Positions 1 through 8,514 of a stretch of DNA of 64,000 nt are shown piece by piece. A program made the translations under genes and the position numbers. A model generated the notes under the pieces. The model had not been told where the DNA came from and did not search any database. It was given only the letters and a program-made list of their open reading frames with translations. Positions within the stretch are counted from its first letter, which is position 1; each line of letters starts with the position of its first letter. This stretch comes from Motiliproteus sp036961355 (lineage in GTDB: Bacteria > Pseudomonadota > Gammaproteobacteria > Pseudomonadales > Balneatricaceae): positions 60,433 to 124,432 of the forward strand of contig JBALVL010000009.1 of assembly GCA_036961355.1 (NCBI GenBank), in the 5' to 3' direction.

Positions 1-321
1 CTCCTGTTGCTCAGACACGGGCAGCTGCTGAGATAGCTCACACAAAGCTGCTAGCAACTCGATCAGTTGCGGATCTTTGAGGCGATAATAGATAGTTTGA
101 GATTGACGCCGGGTGACCACAACACCGGCCCGCCGCAACACCGTCAGGTGTTGTGACAGTGACGATTGCGACAACGGAATGCTTTCATTGAGCTGCCCTA
201 CCGACAGCTCGCCATCGGCTAGCAAACAAAGCGCCATTAAACGATAACGGTTAGATAACTGACGCAAAAACTGCTCAGCCTGATCGGATCGGGACAGTAA
301 CTCGTGGGGTTCAAACTGCAT
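1..321 (-). CDS. ArsR/SmtB-family repressor, BigR/SqrR-like (C-terminus cut by window edge)
   Basis: The frame is open from an ATG at 321 to the window edge (107 residues, no stop), so the C-terminus is outside. It encodes a winged-helix ArsR-type repressor: residues about 23-81 hold the HTH, with the recognition helix around SQSSLSQHLTVLR and the wing ending in QTIYYRL. The metal motif ELCVCDL of ArsR is absent. Instead there is Cys32 before a GELSVGQL segment, as in persulfide-sensing BigR/SqrR proteins, and a second Cys94 in the last visible helix, about two residues off the register I remember for BigR. It is divergent from a rhodanese gene 132 bp away, the usual BigR context. I infer it represses the divergent sulfur operon and responds to sulfide/persulfide; a generic ArsR role remains possible. 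Confidence 0.85.
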   Translation of the reverse strand, partial: MQFEPHELLSRSDQAEQFLRQLSNRYRLMALCLLADGELSVGQLNESIPLSQSSLSQHLTVLRRAGVVVTRRQSQTIYYRLKDPQLIELLAALCELSQQLPVSEQQE

Positions 322-347
322 TACTAACTCCAGCTACGGATGATTCT

Positions 348-405
348 TTGGCTGAAGTATATTTTATATATTAGATTTGTCTACATTAATAAAATCATAT
401 ATGAT
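348..405. promoter_or_regulatory. AT-rich divergent regulatory region with palindromes
   Basis: Between the repressor and the rhodanese gene lies a very AT-rich stretch. It contains a perfect 12-bp palindrome ATCATATATGAT (394-405) and an inverted repeat TAGA-N4-TCTA (372-383). A weak -35-like TTGGCT is at 348-353. ArsR-family repressors bind such AT-rich inverted repeats, so this is the likely operator. Which palindrome is used is inference. Confidence 0.5.
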
Positions 406-453
406 GCAGTTCAATTTACAGCTCAATATTTAGCGTCCGAGGGGGAGGCTCAT

Positions 454-795
454 ATGCCGTTATCAATCGCCGAACTGGCCGCCCCAGCCATCCGCATGCT
501 GTGCCCGAAGAGTGCATATCAAGAATGTCGCAACAATCCTGATGCTATCGTGATTGATGTCCGGGAACCGCACGAATGCCAACAGCAACCGGTTGCCGGA
601 TCGATCAATATCCCCCGCGGGTCATTGGAAGTCGCACTACCACAACAGGTTAATAATCCGGATCAGCCATTGTATCTGCACTGCGCTAGCGGCATGCGTG
701 CGACACTGGCTGCCGAACAACTACTTAGACAAGGGTATACTCACGTTTCCGTCATTCAAGCATCGGTCGAAGACCTATGCGCCATGCGAGGCTAA
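454..795 (+). CDS. Single-domain rhodanese (sulfurtransferase)
   Basis: A 113-residue rhodanese-like protein. The start at 454 is chosen over an upstream frame opening because GGGGGAGG lies just ahead and the fold begins there. The active-site loop is CASGMRA at residues 77-83, with Cys77 as the persulfide-carrying nucleophile; IDVREPHE (about 34-41) is the conserved rhodanese CH2A-type segment. Family knowledge: such proteins transfer sulfane sulfur to thiols or cyanide in the cytoplasm. It is the first gene of an apparent operon with a DsbA-like protein and a DUF2892 membrane protein, divergent from a BigR-like repressor, which points to handling of sulfide-derived sulfane sulfur. The substrate is not shown by the sequence. 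Confidence 0.88.
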   Translation: MPLSIAELAAPAIRMLCPKSAYQECRNNPDAIVIDVREPHECQQQPVAGSINIPRGSLEVALPQQVNNPDQPLYLHCASGMRATLAAEQLLRQGYTHVSVIQASVEDLCAMRG

Positions 796-800
796 ACCCT

Positions 801-1523
801 ATGAGCAACAGCAATCCGGTATCTTCGTCAGCGGCAGCAGATCCGGTATCGCCGCTGCAGATCGATTACTACACCGACCTGCTATGCGTCTGGGCATGGA
901 TCGCACAGCGCCAGATCGATGAGATGAAGCAGCAGTGGGGATCACAGGTTCAACTCCGCAACCACTACACCGATATCTTTGGTGATGTGCCCGGCCGGAT
1001 GGCCAATCAATGGAAAGAGAAAGGCGGCTACGGCGGATTTGCCGATCATGTGCAGCACTCTGCCGCACCTTACGACAATGCTCCCGTTCACCCTGAACTC
1101 TGGCGTCGCGTTCGCCCCAGCAGCTCTTTCCCTGCGCACTTGCTGCTCAAAGCCTGCCTGCTAAGCAGTGATGTCAGCACTGAATCAGAGGCCGAGGCTA
1201 ACACCGAGGCGCTGGCCCTGGCGTTACGACAGGCGTTCTTTGTCGATGCCCTCGATATCAGCGATTCCAAGGTACTAATGGCGATCGCGGAACGAGCGGG
1301 ACTTAAACCGGCCGCACTACAGGCCGAGATCGACAGCGGCCGGGCAGCGGCCGCAGTGATGGCCGATTACCAGAAGGCCCGCCAACAGCAGGTCAAGGGT
1401 AGCCCCTCTTGGGTGATGAACGACGGCCGTCAAACCCTGTACGGCAATATCGGTTACCGGGTGCTGCACGCCAATATTGAAGAACAGTTACGCCATCCCG
1501 AAGTAGAAGCGTGCTGGTGTTAA
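801..1523 (+). CDS. DsbA-family (FrnE/HCCA isomerase-like) thioredoxin-fold protein
   Basis: A 240-residue cytoplasmic thioredoxin-fold protein with an inserted helical domain. The ATG at 801, five bases after the rhodanese stop, is preferred to an upstream frame opening that overlaps that gene. The first strand is followed by DLLCVWAW, so Cys29 occupies the nucleophile position, but the second Cys of a CxxC is replaced (CVWA). The cis-Pro loop KGSPSWV lies near residue 205. The lack of a resolving cysteine suggests a glutathione-linked or isomerase-type role rather than a DsbA-type oxidant; the tail EACWC offers two more cysteines. It sits mid-operon between rhodanese and DUF2892 genes, consistent with persulfide chemistry. 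The substrate is unknown. Confidence 0.8.
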   Translation: MSNSNPVSSSAAADPVSPLQIDYYTDLLCVWAWIAQRQIDEMKQQWGSQVQLRNHYTDIFGDVPGRMANQWKEKGGYGGFADHVQHSAAPYDNAPVHPELWRRVRPSSSFPAHLLLKACLLSSDVSTESEAEANTEALALALRQAFFVDALDISDSKVLMAIAERAGLKPAALQAEIDSGRAAAAVMADYQKARQQQVKGSPSWVMNDGRQTLYGNIGYRVLHANIEEQLRHPEVEACWC

Positions 1524-1557
1524 ATCACTAAATCATAGCGAAAGGAAAGGTGCCCTT

Positions 1558-1779
1558 ATGAGCGTAGATAGAGCCGTTTTTATTTTTGCTGGACTGGTTA
1601 TCTTAATCAGCTTAGCGCTGTCCCAGCTACACCACAGCTACTGGTTATGGCTGACCGCATTTGCCGGTTTTAATATGATCCAGGCCGCCTTTACCGGTTT
1701 TTGTCCGGCGGCGATGGTGTTCAAGCGACTGGGGTGCCGCAGCGGTGGAGCCTTTAGCGGCAAAGAACCATCCGCGTAA
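1558..1779 (+). CDS. DUF2892 / YgaP-type transmembrane protein
   Basis: A 73-residue membrane protein with GAAAGG about 11 bases before the ATG. It has two hydrophobic segments, about residues 8-22 and 28-45, then the signature GFCPAAMVFKRLG. This matches the membrane domain that E. coli YgaP carries fused to a rhodanese; here rhodanese and membrane parts are separate genes of one operon. YgaP-type proteins are associated with sulfane-sulfur and thiocyanate handling at the inner membrane. That role is inferred for this protein from family and neighbours. A short tandem repeat array follows directly downstream. Confidence 0.85.
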   Translation: MSVDRAVFIFAGLVILISLALSQLHHSYWLWLTAFAGFNMIQAAFTGFCPAAMVFKRLGCRSGGAFSGKEPSA

Positions 1780-1784
1780 GAAGA

Positions 1785-1910
1785 GAGCCATCGGCGTAAC
1801 AATAAAAAGAGGACCTGCTTGGCGTAAGGACTGAGAGCCTTCAGCGTGAGAATTAAGAGCCCTCAGCGTGAGAATTAAGAGCCTTGAGCGTGAGAATTAA
1901 GAGCCTTCAG
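1785..1910 (+). repeat. 22-bp tandem repeat array
   Basis: Three near-identical 22-bp units (1835-1856, 1857-1878, 1879-1900), consensus GAGCCTTCAGCGTGAGAATT plus AA, then a partial unit to 1910. More degenerate copies are visible upstream at about 1785-1834. The similarity extends weakly into the last codons of the DUF2892 gene (from about 1747), so the array may have grown from the gene end. No coding or terminator function is evident. Confidence 0.85.
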
Positions 1911-1945
1911 CTAAAATAACAGCGGCCAGTAGCCGCTGGCTGTTC
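1911..1945 (-). terminator. Candidate terminator for corA
   Basis: Read on the minus strand after the corA stop, complementary GCGGC/GCCGC arms with flanking AACA/TGTT form a bulged hairpin followed by ATTTTAG. The stem is imperfect and the T-run short. Confidence 0.4.
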
Positions 1946-1951
1946 TGACCG

Positions 1952-2905
1952 TTATAACCAACCTTTACGTTTGAAGTAGATATACGGCGTGATGCCTGCC
2001 AGCACCATCAGCCCTAGCGCCCAGGGATAACCCAACTCCCATTCCAGCTCGGGCATGTAGCGGAAGTTCATACCATAGATACTGGCGACCAGTGTCGGTG
2101 GCAGGAACACCACCGCCGCGATTGAGAAGATCTTGATGATCTGGTTCTGCTTGATGTTGATGAAACCCTGAGTCGAGTCCATCAAAAAGTTGATCTTGTC
2201 GAACAAAAAAGTGTTGTGCGACATCAGTGTATCGACATCCCGCATCACCACCCGGCACGCCTCCTGCAACTCCGGATATTCACGAATGTGACGCATCAAA
2301 AAGGCCACCGAGCGCTTGGTATCCATCAGACATAGACGGATCTTACCGTTGCTATCCTCAAACTTGGCCAGATTATCGATCGCCTCATCCAACGCCGAAT
2401 CTTCCTCCTCCAACACCGAATGACTGACCGATTCGAGTCGGGTGTGAATATCCTCCAGTTGGTCAGCCAGGTTCTCGACCTTCTGGTCGAACAGCGACAC
2501 CAACAACTCCGCCGGTGAATTTACCGCAATTTGGGCGGCACGGGTGCGCAAGCGCAGTAACCGGAAGTCAGCCAGGTCGCCATCACGAACCGAAATCAAC
2601 CGGTCAGGTTGCAAAATAAAAGCGGTGGTCACCGTCTGATGACGGCCTTCACTCTGAGCCAGAAACAGCGAGTGGATATGGATACCACTCTGGTCGATAA
2701 AGTAACGTGCCGAGGACTCAATCTCCTCGACGTCGTCTGACTCAGGTAGCTCAGCGCGCAGGAACTCTTCAAGCTTGTCGCGCTCCTCCTCACTGGGCTC
2801 GTGAGCGTCGATCCAGGCACCACCTTTGAGTTCCGGGGTCGCACCCTCTTGTGACGCTTTCTGTTCGGCCAAGCGACCGTTGACGATAGTAAACACGCGT
2901 AGCAT
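1952..2905 (-). CDS. corA: CorA-family Mg2+/divalent metal channel
   Basis: A 317-residue protein with the CorA layout: a long acidic, helical cytoplasmic N-terminal domain (about 1-250) and two C-terminal membrane helices (about 258-277 and 290-308). The pore signature is the YGMNF-type motif (YGMNFRYMPELEW), with the GMN selectivity filter intact at the end of TM1, and the C-terminus ends in the basic KRKGWL. CorA works as a homopentamer in the inner membrane importing Mg2+, and also Co2+ or Ni2+. Length matches E. coli CorA (316). The gene stands alone, convergent to the sulfur operon and upstream of the stator genes. A ZntB-type role is less likely given the full GMNF motif. Confidence 0.92.
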   Translation of the reverse strand: MLRVFTIVNGRLAEQKASQEGATPELKGGAWIDAHEPSEEERDKLEEFLRAELPESDDVEEIESSARYFIDQSGIHIHSLFLAQSEGRHQTVTTAFILQPDRLISVRDGDLADFRLLRLRTRAAQIAVNSPAELLVSLFDQKVENLADQLEDIHTRLESVSHSVLEEEDSALDEAIDNLAKFEDSNGKIRLCLMDTKRSVAFLMRHIREYPELQEACRVVMRDVDTLMSHNTFLFDKINFLMDSTQGFINIKQNQIIKIFSIAAVVFLPPTLVASIYGMNFRYMPELEWELGYPWALGLMVLAGITPYIYFKRKGWL

Positions 2906-3088
2906 GGAGCGCTCTCCAGATGTTTCGGTGGCGATCTATCAGCACTAATCTGAGATCAGCCCATTATCTAATGATCAGTATCGCTCGATGCACTGACGAG
3001 CAGTGGTCAAGCTGACGCTAGTATAGAACCATTCGGTAGAAAATATGGCGTTGCCAATCGTGAAATTGTAACTAATCAATCGTTTAGC

Positions 3089-4051
3089 TTAAAAAATATC
3101 TGCAGGACTCAGTTCCAGACCTTCAATTTGTAACCCCTCGGGTGCCGCAGGTAAACGGTTAAACAGTTCCTGATCCTTACCTTTTTGAATCACAATTTCG
3201 ACCCGGCGATTCTGCGCTCGGTTGGACGATGAATTATTGGGAACCAGCGGCCGGGTATCGGCATACCCGTTCACCTGATAGCGCGACTGGTCGATCCTCG
3301 GGTCAGCAAACAGCTCCTGCGCTACTGATAAAGCCCGAGCCGATGACAAGCCCCAGTTGGACTCAAATTCATTGGTTGAGATAGGGATGTTATCGGAATG
3401 CCCCTCTACGGCAACTGTGCCGGTCACCTCGATCAGCACATCACGAATCTTGGCGATGATCGGTACAAAATCGGCATTGAGTTCAGCAGCACCTGAGACA
3501 AAAGAGCCTCTCTCACGAACCCGGATAATCACTTTACTTTCACGCGCTTCAACATCGACACTGCCCTGGCCGATCTCCTCCTGCAGCGCCATCGCCATGG
3601 TCACCGCTTCAGATTCAGCCTCTGCCTGACTTGCAGCATCGTCCTCTTCTTGCTGCTGCATCTGCTGCAACAACTCCTGAGCTTCACCGGCGTCCATATC
3701 TAAAAATTCCGCTCGACCCTCCTGCTGGCGTACATCTAGGCTGCGTTTTTCGGTATCGGTGGTGAACTGTCGAACCTCATTGAGCGGCGTTGGTTCGGGT
3801 CGGCCGGGGCTAAACTCTTGTGCGATAACGCTGGTACCCTTGGGAATATCCTGCGTTTTGATCTGATTCTGTACCCCGAAGGCTTCCCGCATAGAACCGG
3901 CTAGCTGCTTGAATTTGAGTACGTCCATCTCTGAAAATGACAACAGCAACACAAAGAAACACATCAGCAACGACATCAGATCGGCAAAGGTCGCCATCCA
4001 GGCAGGCGCACCGGCCGGGGGACATTTACATTTCTGTTGCTCGTCGCTCAT
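3089..4051 (-). CDS. pomB: Flagellar stator protein PomB/MotB
   Basis: A 320-residue stator B subunit. A short N-terminal cytoplasmic segment with KCKCPP is followed by one membrane helix containing ATFADLMSLLMCFFVLLLSF, where the Asp in FADLM is the ion-binding residue. After a long polar/coiled linker there is an OmpA-like peptidoglycan-binding domain (about 190-300) with VEGHSDNIPI and NRRVEIVI. With PomA it forms the ion channel that drives flagellar rotation. The companion PomA is clearly of the Vibrio PomA type, so sodium coupling is likely. It lies 51 bases after pomA on the same strand. Confidence 0.92.
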   Translation of the reverse strand: MSDEQQKCKCPPAGAPAWMATFADLMSLLMCFFVLLLSFSEMDVLKFKQLAGSMREAFGVQNQIKTQDIPKGTSVIAQEFSPGRPEPTPLNEVRQFTTDTEKRSLDVRQQEGRAEFLDMDAGEAQELLQQMQQQEEDDAASQAEAESEAVTMAMALQEEIGQGSVDVEARESKVIIRVRERGSFVSGAAELNADFVPIIAKIRDVLIEVTGTVAVEGHSDNIPISTNEFESNWGLSSARALSVAQELFADPRIDQSRYQVNGYADTRPLVPNNSSSNRAQNRRVEIVIQKGKDQELFNRLPAAPEGLQIEGLELSPADIF

Positions 4052-4102
4052 AGTGTTCCGACTGTCTCTATCTTACAGGGGGTCAACGGCATACTAATCG
4101 GC

Positions 4103-4867
4103 TCAAGCCTCGGCCTCAGAGCCGCCACGCTTGCCTTCAGCCAGATAGTTTTTCAGCAGAGTCTCGATAACCCGCGGATTCTGACCTGCTTGAATCGCCA
4201 ACAAACCATCAATGATCAACGCCTTATTGGTCGCTTCTTCATCCTTTCGAATAGTCAGTTTGTCCGCAATAGGGCCCGAGAGCATGTTGGCAATCATCGC
4301 ACCATACAGCGTGGTCAACAGTGCAACGGCCATCGCCGGACCGATCGACTTGGGGTCGTCCATATTCGCCAGCATCTGCACCAAGCCGATCAAGGTCCCG
4401 ATCATCCCCATCGCCGGTGCCACATCAGTCATCGCTTTGAAGATGCCGATGCCGATATCATGACGATTTTCTGCCTGGCTCTTGTCCTTGTGAAGTAACG
4501 ATTTGACGACTTCGGGATCGTGACCGTCGACCAGCAGCTGAATACCCCGCTGCATAAAATCGTTGCTGACCTCTTTCTCCTCCAGCGACAGCAATCCGCC
4601 TTTGCGGGCAGCATCAGCCAACTCAACGGTCTCGGTTATCAACTCATCGGGGGCACTTGATTTGAACATGAAAGCTTTAGCGGCAGTTTTACCGGCACCG
4701 ATAAACTGCGCCAAGGTGTACTTCATCAATACCACCAGCACAGTACCACCCACCACGATCAGCATTGAAGGCGGGTTAACAAACATACCGGCACTGCCAC
4801 CCAAAATGATGGCCGAGATAATGATACCGAAAGAGCCAACCAGCCCTACCAGCGTTGCAATATCCAC
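4103..4867 (-). CDS. pomA: Flagellar stator protein PomA (Na+-type MotA)
   Basis: A 254-residue stator A subunit starting at GTG 4867 behind a G-rich Shine-Dalgarno stretch. It opens with MDIATLVGLVGSFGIIISA and has SAGMFVNPPSMLIVVGG and KAFMFKS, closely recalling Vibrio PomA. Four membrane helices are visible (about 4-22, 30-50, 148-170, 180-205), with the large cytoplasmic loop between helices 2 and 3 holding the charged residues that contact FliG. The TM3-TM4 segment APAMGMIGTLIGLVQML and TTLYGAMIANML is conserved. It is the first gene of the pomA-pomB pair. Sodium rather than proton coupling is inferred from family resemblance. Confidence 0.93.
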   Translation of the reverse strand: MDIATLVGLVGSFGIIISAIILGGSAGMFVNPPSMLIVVGGTVLVVLMKYTLAQFIGAGKTAAKAFMFKSSAPDELITETVELADAARKGGLLSLEEKEVSNDFMQRGIQLLVDGHDPEVVKSLLHKDKSQAENRHDIGIGIFKAMTDVAPAMGMIGTLIGLVQMLANMDDPKSIGPAMAVALLTTLYGAMIANMLSGPIADKLTIRKDEEATNKALIIDGLLAIQAGQNPRVIETLLKNYLAEGKRGGSEAEA

Positions 4868-5144
4868 TCTGTAACCCCCTTACTCCCCAGCCCTAAGTGC
4901 CGGAAACCTCTGTTTTCGCGTTGTTTTTAATGCAGATGACTGATGATCATACCAAAAAAACACCTGCTTGAATCACCGACAAACATCACAATTCCCAACA
5001 ATTAGCATTAACTCAACCAACCACATCCAACGATCGCGGGTAACAGTCTCTGACGCGCGCCGATGACGGTTGTCAGATTGACCCTATAGTGCGCCTCAGG
5101 TAGTGTTAGCGCTCATTTTCAGACCACCTCAGATGGCAGCCGTC

Positions 5145-5393
5145 ATGCCCCGTAAACAGAAAACAGCCGACTTCGAAAGCAACCTTGCCGAACTGGAAAC
5201 CCTGGTGACCCAAATGGAGCAGGGAGACCTCTCGCTGGAGCAATCACTACAGGCGTTTGAGCAGGGGATCAAGCTGACCCGTGAATGCCAACAGACGCTC
5301 AACCAAGCCGAACAGAAAGTTCAAGTGCTGATCGAACAGAACGGTACGGTCGAGGCGATCGACTTTGAAACCGGCGAGCCGTTGAATGACTGA
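5145..5393 (+). CDS. xseB: Exodeoxyribonuclease VII small subunit
   Basis: An 82-residue XseB, matching the usual ~80. The start at 5145 (MPRKQK) is chosen by family length; upstream in-frame ATGs at 5133 and 5103 would add unconserved residues. The core FESNLAELETLVTQMEQGDL and the LEQSLQAFEQGIKL segment are the family signature, forming a helical hairpin that binds the XseA large subunit. Exonuclease VII degrades single-stranded DNA in both directions; xseA is not in the window. The stop overlaps the ispA start by 8 bases, so the genes are translationally linked, as is usual for xseB-ispA-dxs. Confidence 0.93.
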   Translation: MPRKQKTADFESNLAELETLVTQMEQGDLSLEQSLQAFEQGIKLTRECQQTLNQAEQKVQVLIEQNGTVEAIDFETGEPLND

Positions 5394-6360
5394 TCCAAAC
5401 ATGTGCAGTACTAATGACCAACAGCGATCTTTAACGGCCAGCAACGGCTTATCACTGCAGCAGCAGATACAGCCTCTGTGCCGCAGGGTGGAGCAGACAC
5501 TCGCTCTGCACTTCGATACCAAGCCACCCGACCCCGACGGTGAACCGACACAGCTTTTTGCTGCGATGCGCTACGGTCTGTTCAATGGCGGTAAACGGTT
5601 GCGTCCGGTGTTGGTTTACGCCAGCTGCCAGGCACTCGGGGGTATGCTCAAACAAGCAGACGATGCCGCCGCCGCAATCGAATGTATTCACGCCTACTCG
5701 CTGATACACGATGACCTGCCGGCGATGGACAACGACACGTTACGGCGTGGCAAGCCCACCTGTCATATTGCGTTTGACGAAGCCTCCGCTATTTTGGCTG
5801 GCGATGCCCTGCAACCCCTGGCGTTTGAGTTTCTTAGCCGTGGCAGTGACACGGGGTTATCGGCAACGACCCAATTACAGATGATCCGTACTCTGGCGCA
5901 AGCCAGTGGCGATAGTGGCATGGTTGCCGGTCAGATACTTGATGTCGCCGCCGAGGGTCAGCAATTCAAGCTTGAGCTTGCACAGCTTGAGCGAATACAT
6001 CGCCTCAAGACCGGCGCGCTGATTGATGCTGCAGTACGTCTTGGTGCGCTCGCATCTGGCAACAGCAATAGTGACACACTGGCAGCGCTGGCTGACTATT
6101 CCGCCGCTATCGGACTGGCGTTTCAGGTACAGGATGACATCCTCGATATCGAAGGGGATACCCAGACACTGGGCAAAACTCAGGGCGCGGACCTGGCGCG
6201 TGATAAATCGACCTACCCGGCACTGATGGGACTCGAGGCCGCCAAAGCCAAAGCACAGCAACTTCATCAACAAGCGCTTCTTGCTCTAGCACCGTTACCA
6301 CCACAAAACAGTGCTATGCTGCGCCTGATAGCCGACTACATCATCAACCGTGATCATTAG
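5386..6360 (+). CDS. ispA: Farnesyl diphosphate synthase (geranyltranstransferase)
   Basis: A 324-residue polyprenyl synthase. The first aspartate-rich motif is DDLPAMDND (about 109-117), preceded by GGKRLRP; the second is DDILDIEGD (about 249-257), followed by GKTQGADLARDKSTYP. It condenses IPP with DMAPP and GPP to make farnesyl diphosphate for quinone and undecaprenyl synthesis in the cytosol. The start overlaps the end of xseB. The N-terminus is about 25 residues longer than E. coli IspA (299), so a later start is possible, though the overlap supports this one. dxs follows, giving two isoprenoid steps in one transcript. Confidence 0.94.
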   Translation: MTDPNMCSTNDQQRSLTASNGLSLQQQIQPLCRRVEQTLALHFDTKPPDPDGEPTQLFAAMRYGLFNGGKRLRPVLVYASCQALGGMLKQADDAAAAIECIHAYSLIHDDLPAMDNDTLRRGKPTCHIAFDEASAILAGDALQPLAFEFLSRGSDTGLSATTQLQMIRTLAQASGDSGMVAGQILDVAAEGQQFKLELAQLERIHRLKTGALIDAAVRLGALASGNSNSDTLAALADYSAAIGLAFQVQDDILDIEGDTQTLGKTQGADLARDKSTYPALMGLEAAKAKAQQLHQQALLALAPLPPQNSAMLRLIADYIINRDH

Positions 6361-6444
6361 ACTCGGCTAGCCTAATTTCAGTCGAAGGACCCTTAACAAC
6401 AACGCTAACAGGCCTTCTTCTCCAACCTCCTGTTGCCTAACATT

Positions 6445-8328
6445 ATGCCCAACGCCATTCCCTGTTCTGTACCGGCCATTCGTCCCTCGACGCCACTGCT
6501 TGACCAGATCGACGGTCCGGCACAACTACGCCAGATGGAAACCCCACAGCTGCTGCAACTCAGTCAACAGCTTCGTGATTATCTGCTCTACTCGGTTGGT
6601 CAGAGCGGCGGTCATTTCGGAGCCGGACTCGGCGTGGTCGAGCTAACGGTGGCACTACACCATGTATACCAAACCCCTGAAGACAACCTGATCTGGGATG
6701 TCGGGCATCAGTGTTACCCGCACAAACTGCTAACCGGCCGCCGCGAGGCGCTGCTAAAGGTGCGCCAGGCTGAGGGACCGGCGCCTTTCCCCAAGCGTGA
6801 TGAAAGTCCCTACGACTGCTTCGGAACGGGGCATTCGAGTACCTCGATTAGCGCTGCTCTGGGGATGGCACTTGCGCATAAGCTCAACGCAGAAGCCAAC
6901 CGCACCGTAGCGGTGATCGGCGACGGTGCCATGACCGGCGGCATGGCGTTCGAAGCGCTCAACCATGCGGCCCATACCGGGGCTGACCTGCTGGTGATCC
7001 TTAACGACAATGATATGTCGATCTCACCTAACGAAGGTGGGCTTGCGACCTATCTCGCCAAACACCTGCGCAGTGCCTTTAGCCTCGACCATACCGAATC
7101 AAGTCACCCTGACTCGGGCCGCTCAGATTCTGGCAATTCCGGCCACAGCAACCGCACCGGCGCCGGTACCACAGCGGCACTGTTTGAAGCACTGGAGTTT
7201 AACTATAGCGGCCCGATCGACGGTCACGATCTGCCTCTGCTGATCACAACATTACAACAGTTACGGCAGGCTAAAGGGCCACAATTTCTGCATATCGTCA
7301 CCACCAAAGGCAAAGGGTTTGCACCGGCAGAGCAAGATCCGGTTGGCTACCATGCCATCACCAAATTACCATCACCACACGAGGTCGAACAACCGAGTCA
7401 GCCAGGCATAAGCTACTCACAAGTGTTCGGCAACTGGCTCTGCGATAAGGCCGAACAAGACCCGCAGCTGGTTGCTATCACGCCAGCGATGAGCGAAGGC
7501 TCTGGCATGGTCGCGTTTGCCGAACGCTTTGCCGAGCGTTTTTTTGATGTTGCTATCGCCGAGCAGCACGCACTCACACTAGCCGCAGGACTGGCCTGCC
7601 AACGCATCAAACCGGTGGTGGCAATCTACTCCACCTTCCTGCAGCGTGGCTACGACCAGCTCATCCATGACGTCGCGTTACAGCAACTAGATATGCTAAT
7701 CGCCATCGACCGTGCCGGCCTGGTTGGTGAAGATGGTCCCACCCACCACGGCAGCTTCGACCTGAGCTTTCTACGCTGCATCCCCAACCTGATACTGATG
7801 ACACCCGCAGACGAAGAAGAGACCCAACGCTTGCTTGAGACCGGTTACCGCCATCAAGGGCTGGCCTGTGTTCGCTATCCGCGGGGTAAAGGGCCCGGAG
7901 CGAGACTCAGCCCGGTAGCCGACCCCGTCGCTGTTGGCCAAAGTCGGACACTTCGACAAAGCACTCAACAACACAAAGCCGCCCTGCTAAATTTTGGCAG
8001 CCTGTTAGCCACGGCAAGGACAGTCGCAGAAACGTTGGATATGACGCTAGTCGATATGCGCTTTGTCAAACCGCTCGATCAACAGCGGCTAACCGAACTG
8101 CTGCAAGATCACGGCTTGCTGGTCACCCTAGAAGATAACGCCATCGCCGGCGGTGCCGGTTCGGCGGTCAATGAATGGCTGGCAGCACAGGGACACTGTG
8201 CCGACATACTCAACTTAGGACTGGAAGACCGTTTTATCGATCATGGCCAGGTGGACCAACTCCGCAGTGCTAACGGTATGGATCACAGCGGCATTGTCAC
8301 CCGGATTAAACAACGGTTAAAATCCTGA
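6445..8328 (+). CDS. dxs: 1-deoxy-D-xylulose-5-phosphate synthase
   Basis: A 627-residue TPP-dependent transketolase-fold enzyme, the first step of the MEP pathway (pyruvate plus glyceraldehyde 3-phosphate). I start at ATG 6445 rather than the TTG 12 bases earlier. Visible motifs are GHFGAGLGVVELTVALH near 55, the TPP/Mg site GDGAMTGGMAFEALN near 158, and EQHALTLAAGLA with DRAGLVGEDGPTHHG in the pyrimidine-binding domain. The C-terminal domain runs from about 500. Odd point: between the FSLDH segment and the FNYSGPIDGHD motif the usual linker is replaced by a Ser/Gly/His/Asp-rich stretch (about 214-238). It is downstream of xseB-ispA. Confidence 0.95.
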   Translation: MPNAIPCSVPAIRPSTPLLDQIDGPAQLRQMETPQLLQLSQQLRDYLLYSVGQSGGHFGAGLGVVELTVALHHVYQTPEDNLIWDVGHQCYPHKLLTGRREALLKVRQAEGPAPFPKRDESPYDCFGTGHSSTSISAALGMALAHKLNAEANRTVAVIGDGAMTGGMAFEALNHAAHTGADLLVILNDNDMSISPNEGGLATYLAKHLRSAFSLDHTESSHPDSGRSDSGNSGHSNRTGAGTTAALFEALEFNYSGPIDGHDLPLLITTLQQLRQAKGPQFLHIVTTKGKGFAPAEQDPVGYHAITKLPSPHEVEQPSQPGISYSQVFGNWLCDKAEQDPQLVAITPAMSEGSGMVAFAERFAERFFDVAIAEQHALTLAAGLACQRIKPVVAIYSTFLQRGYDQLIHDVALQQLDMLIAIDRAGLVGEDGPTHHGSFDLSFLRCIPNLILMTPADEEETQRLLETGYRHQGLACVRYPRGKGPGARLSPVADPVAVGQSRTLRQSTQQHKAALLNFGSLLATARTVAETLDMTLVDMRFVKPLDQQRLTELLQDHGLLVTLEDNAIAGGAGSAVNEWLAAQGHCADILNLGLEDRFIDHGQVDQLRSANGMDHSGIVTRIKQRLKS

Positions 8329-8457
8329 CATCGCCCGGCAACCCGTTAAGGCATCAATGCAACCGACAATATCCCTCAAAAGACAGACCCGACATCACAT
8401 TGTCGAACTTGAGCCAAACCAAGGCGGTTCTGTGTTTACCAGTATATCAATCGATGA

Positions 8458-8487
8458 TTGAAAGCCGGCATAAAGCAAGCGTATTAT
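8458..8487 (+). promoter_or_regulatory. Candidate sigma-70 promoter for the solute-binding protein gene
   Basis: TTGAAA (8458-8463), an 18-bp spacer, then TATTAT (8482-8487), placed 28 bases before the ATG at 8515. A GGAAAGG Shine-Dalgarno follows. Both boxes fit the consensus at four or more positions. Confidence 0.55.
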
Positions 8488-8514
8488 GCTGGTCCCTAAT
8501 AACGGAAAGGTCGC

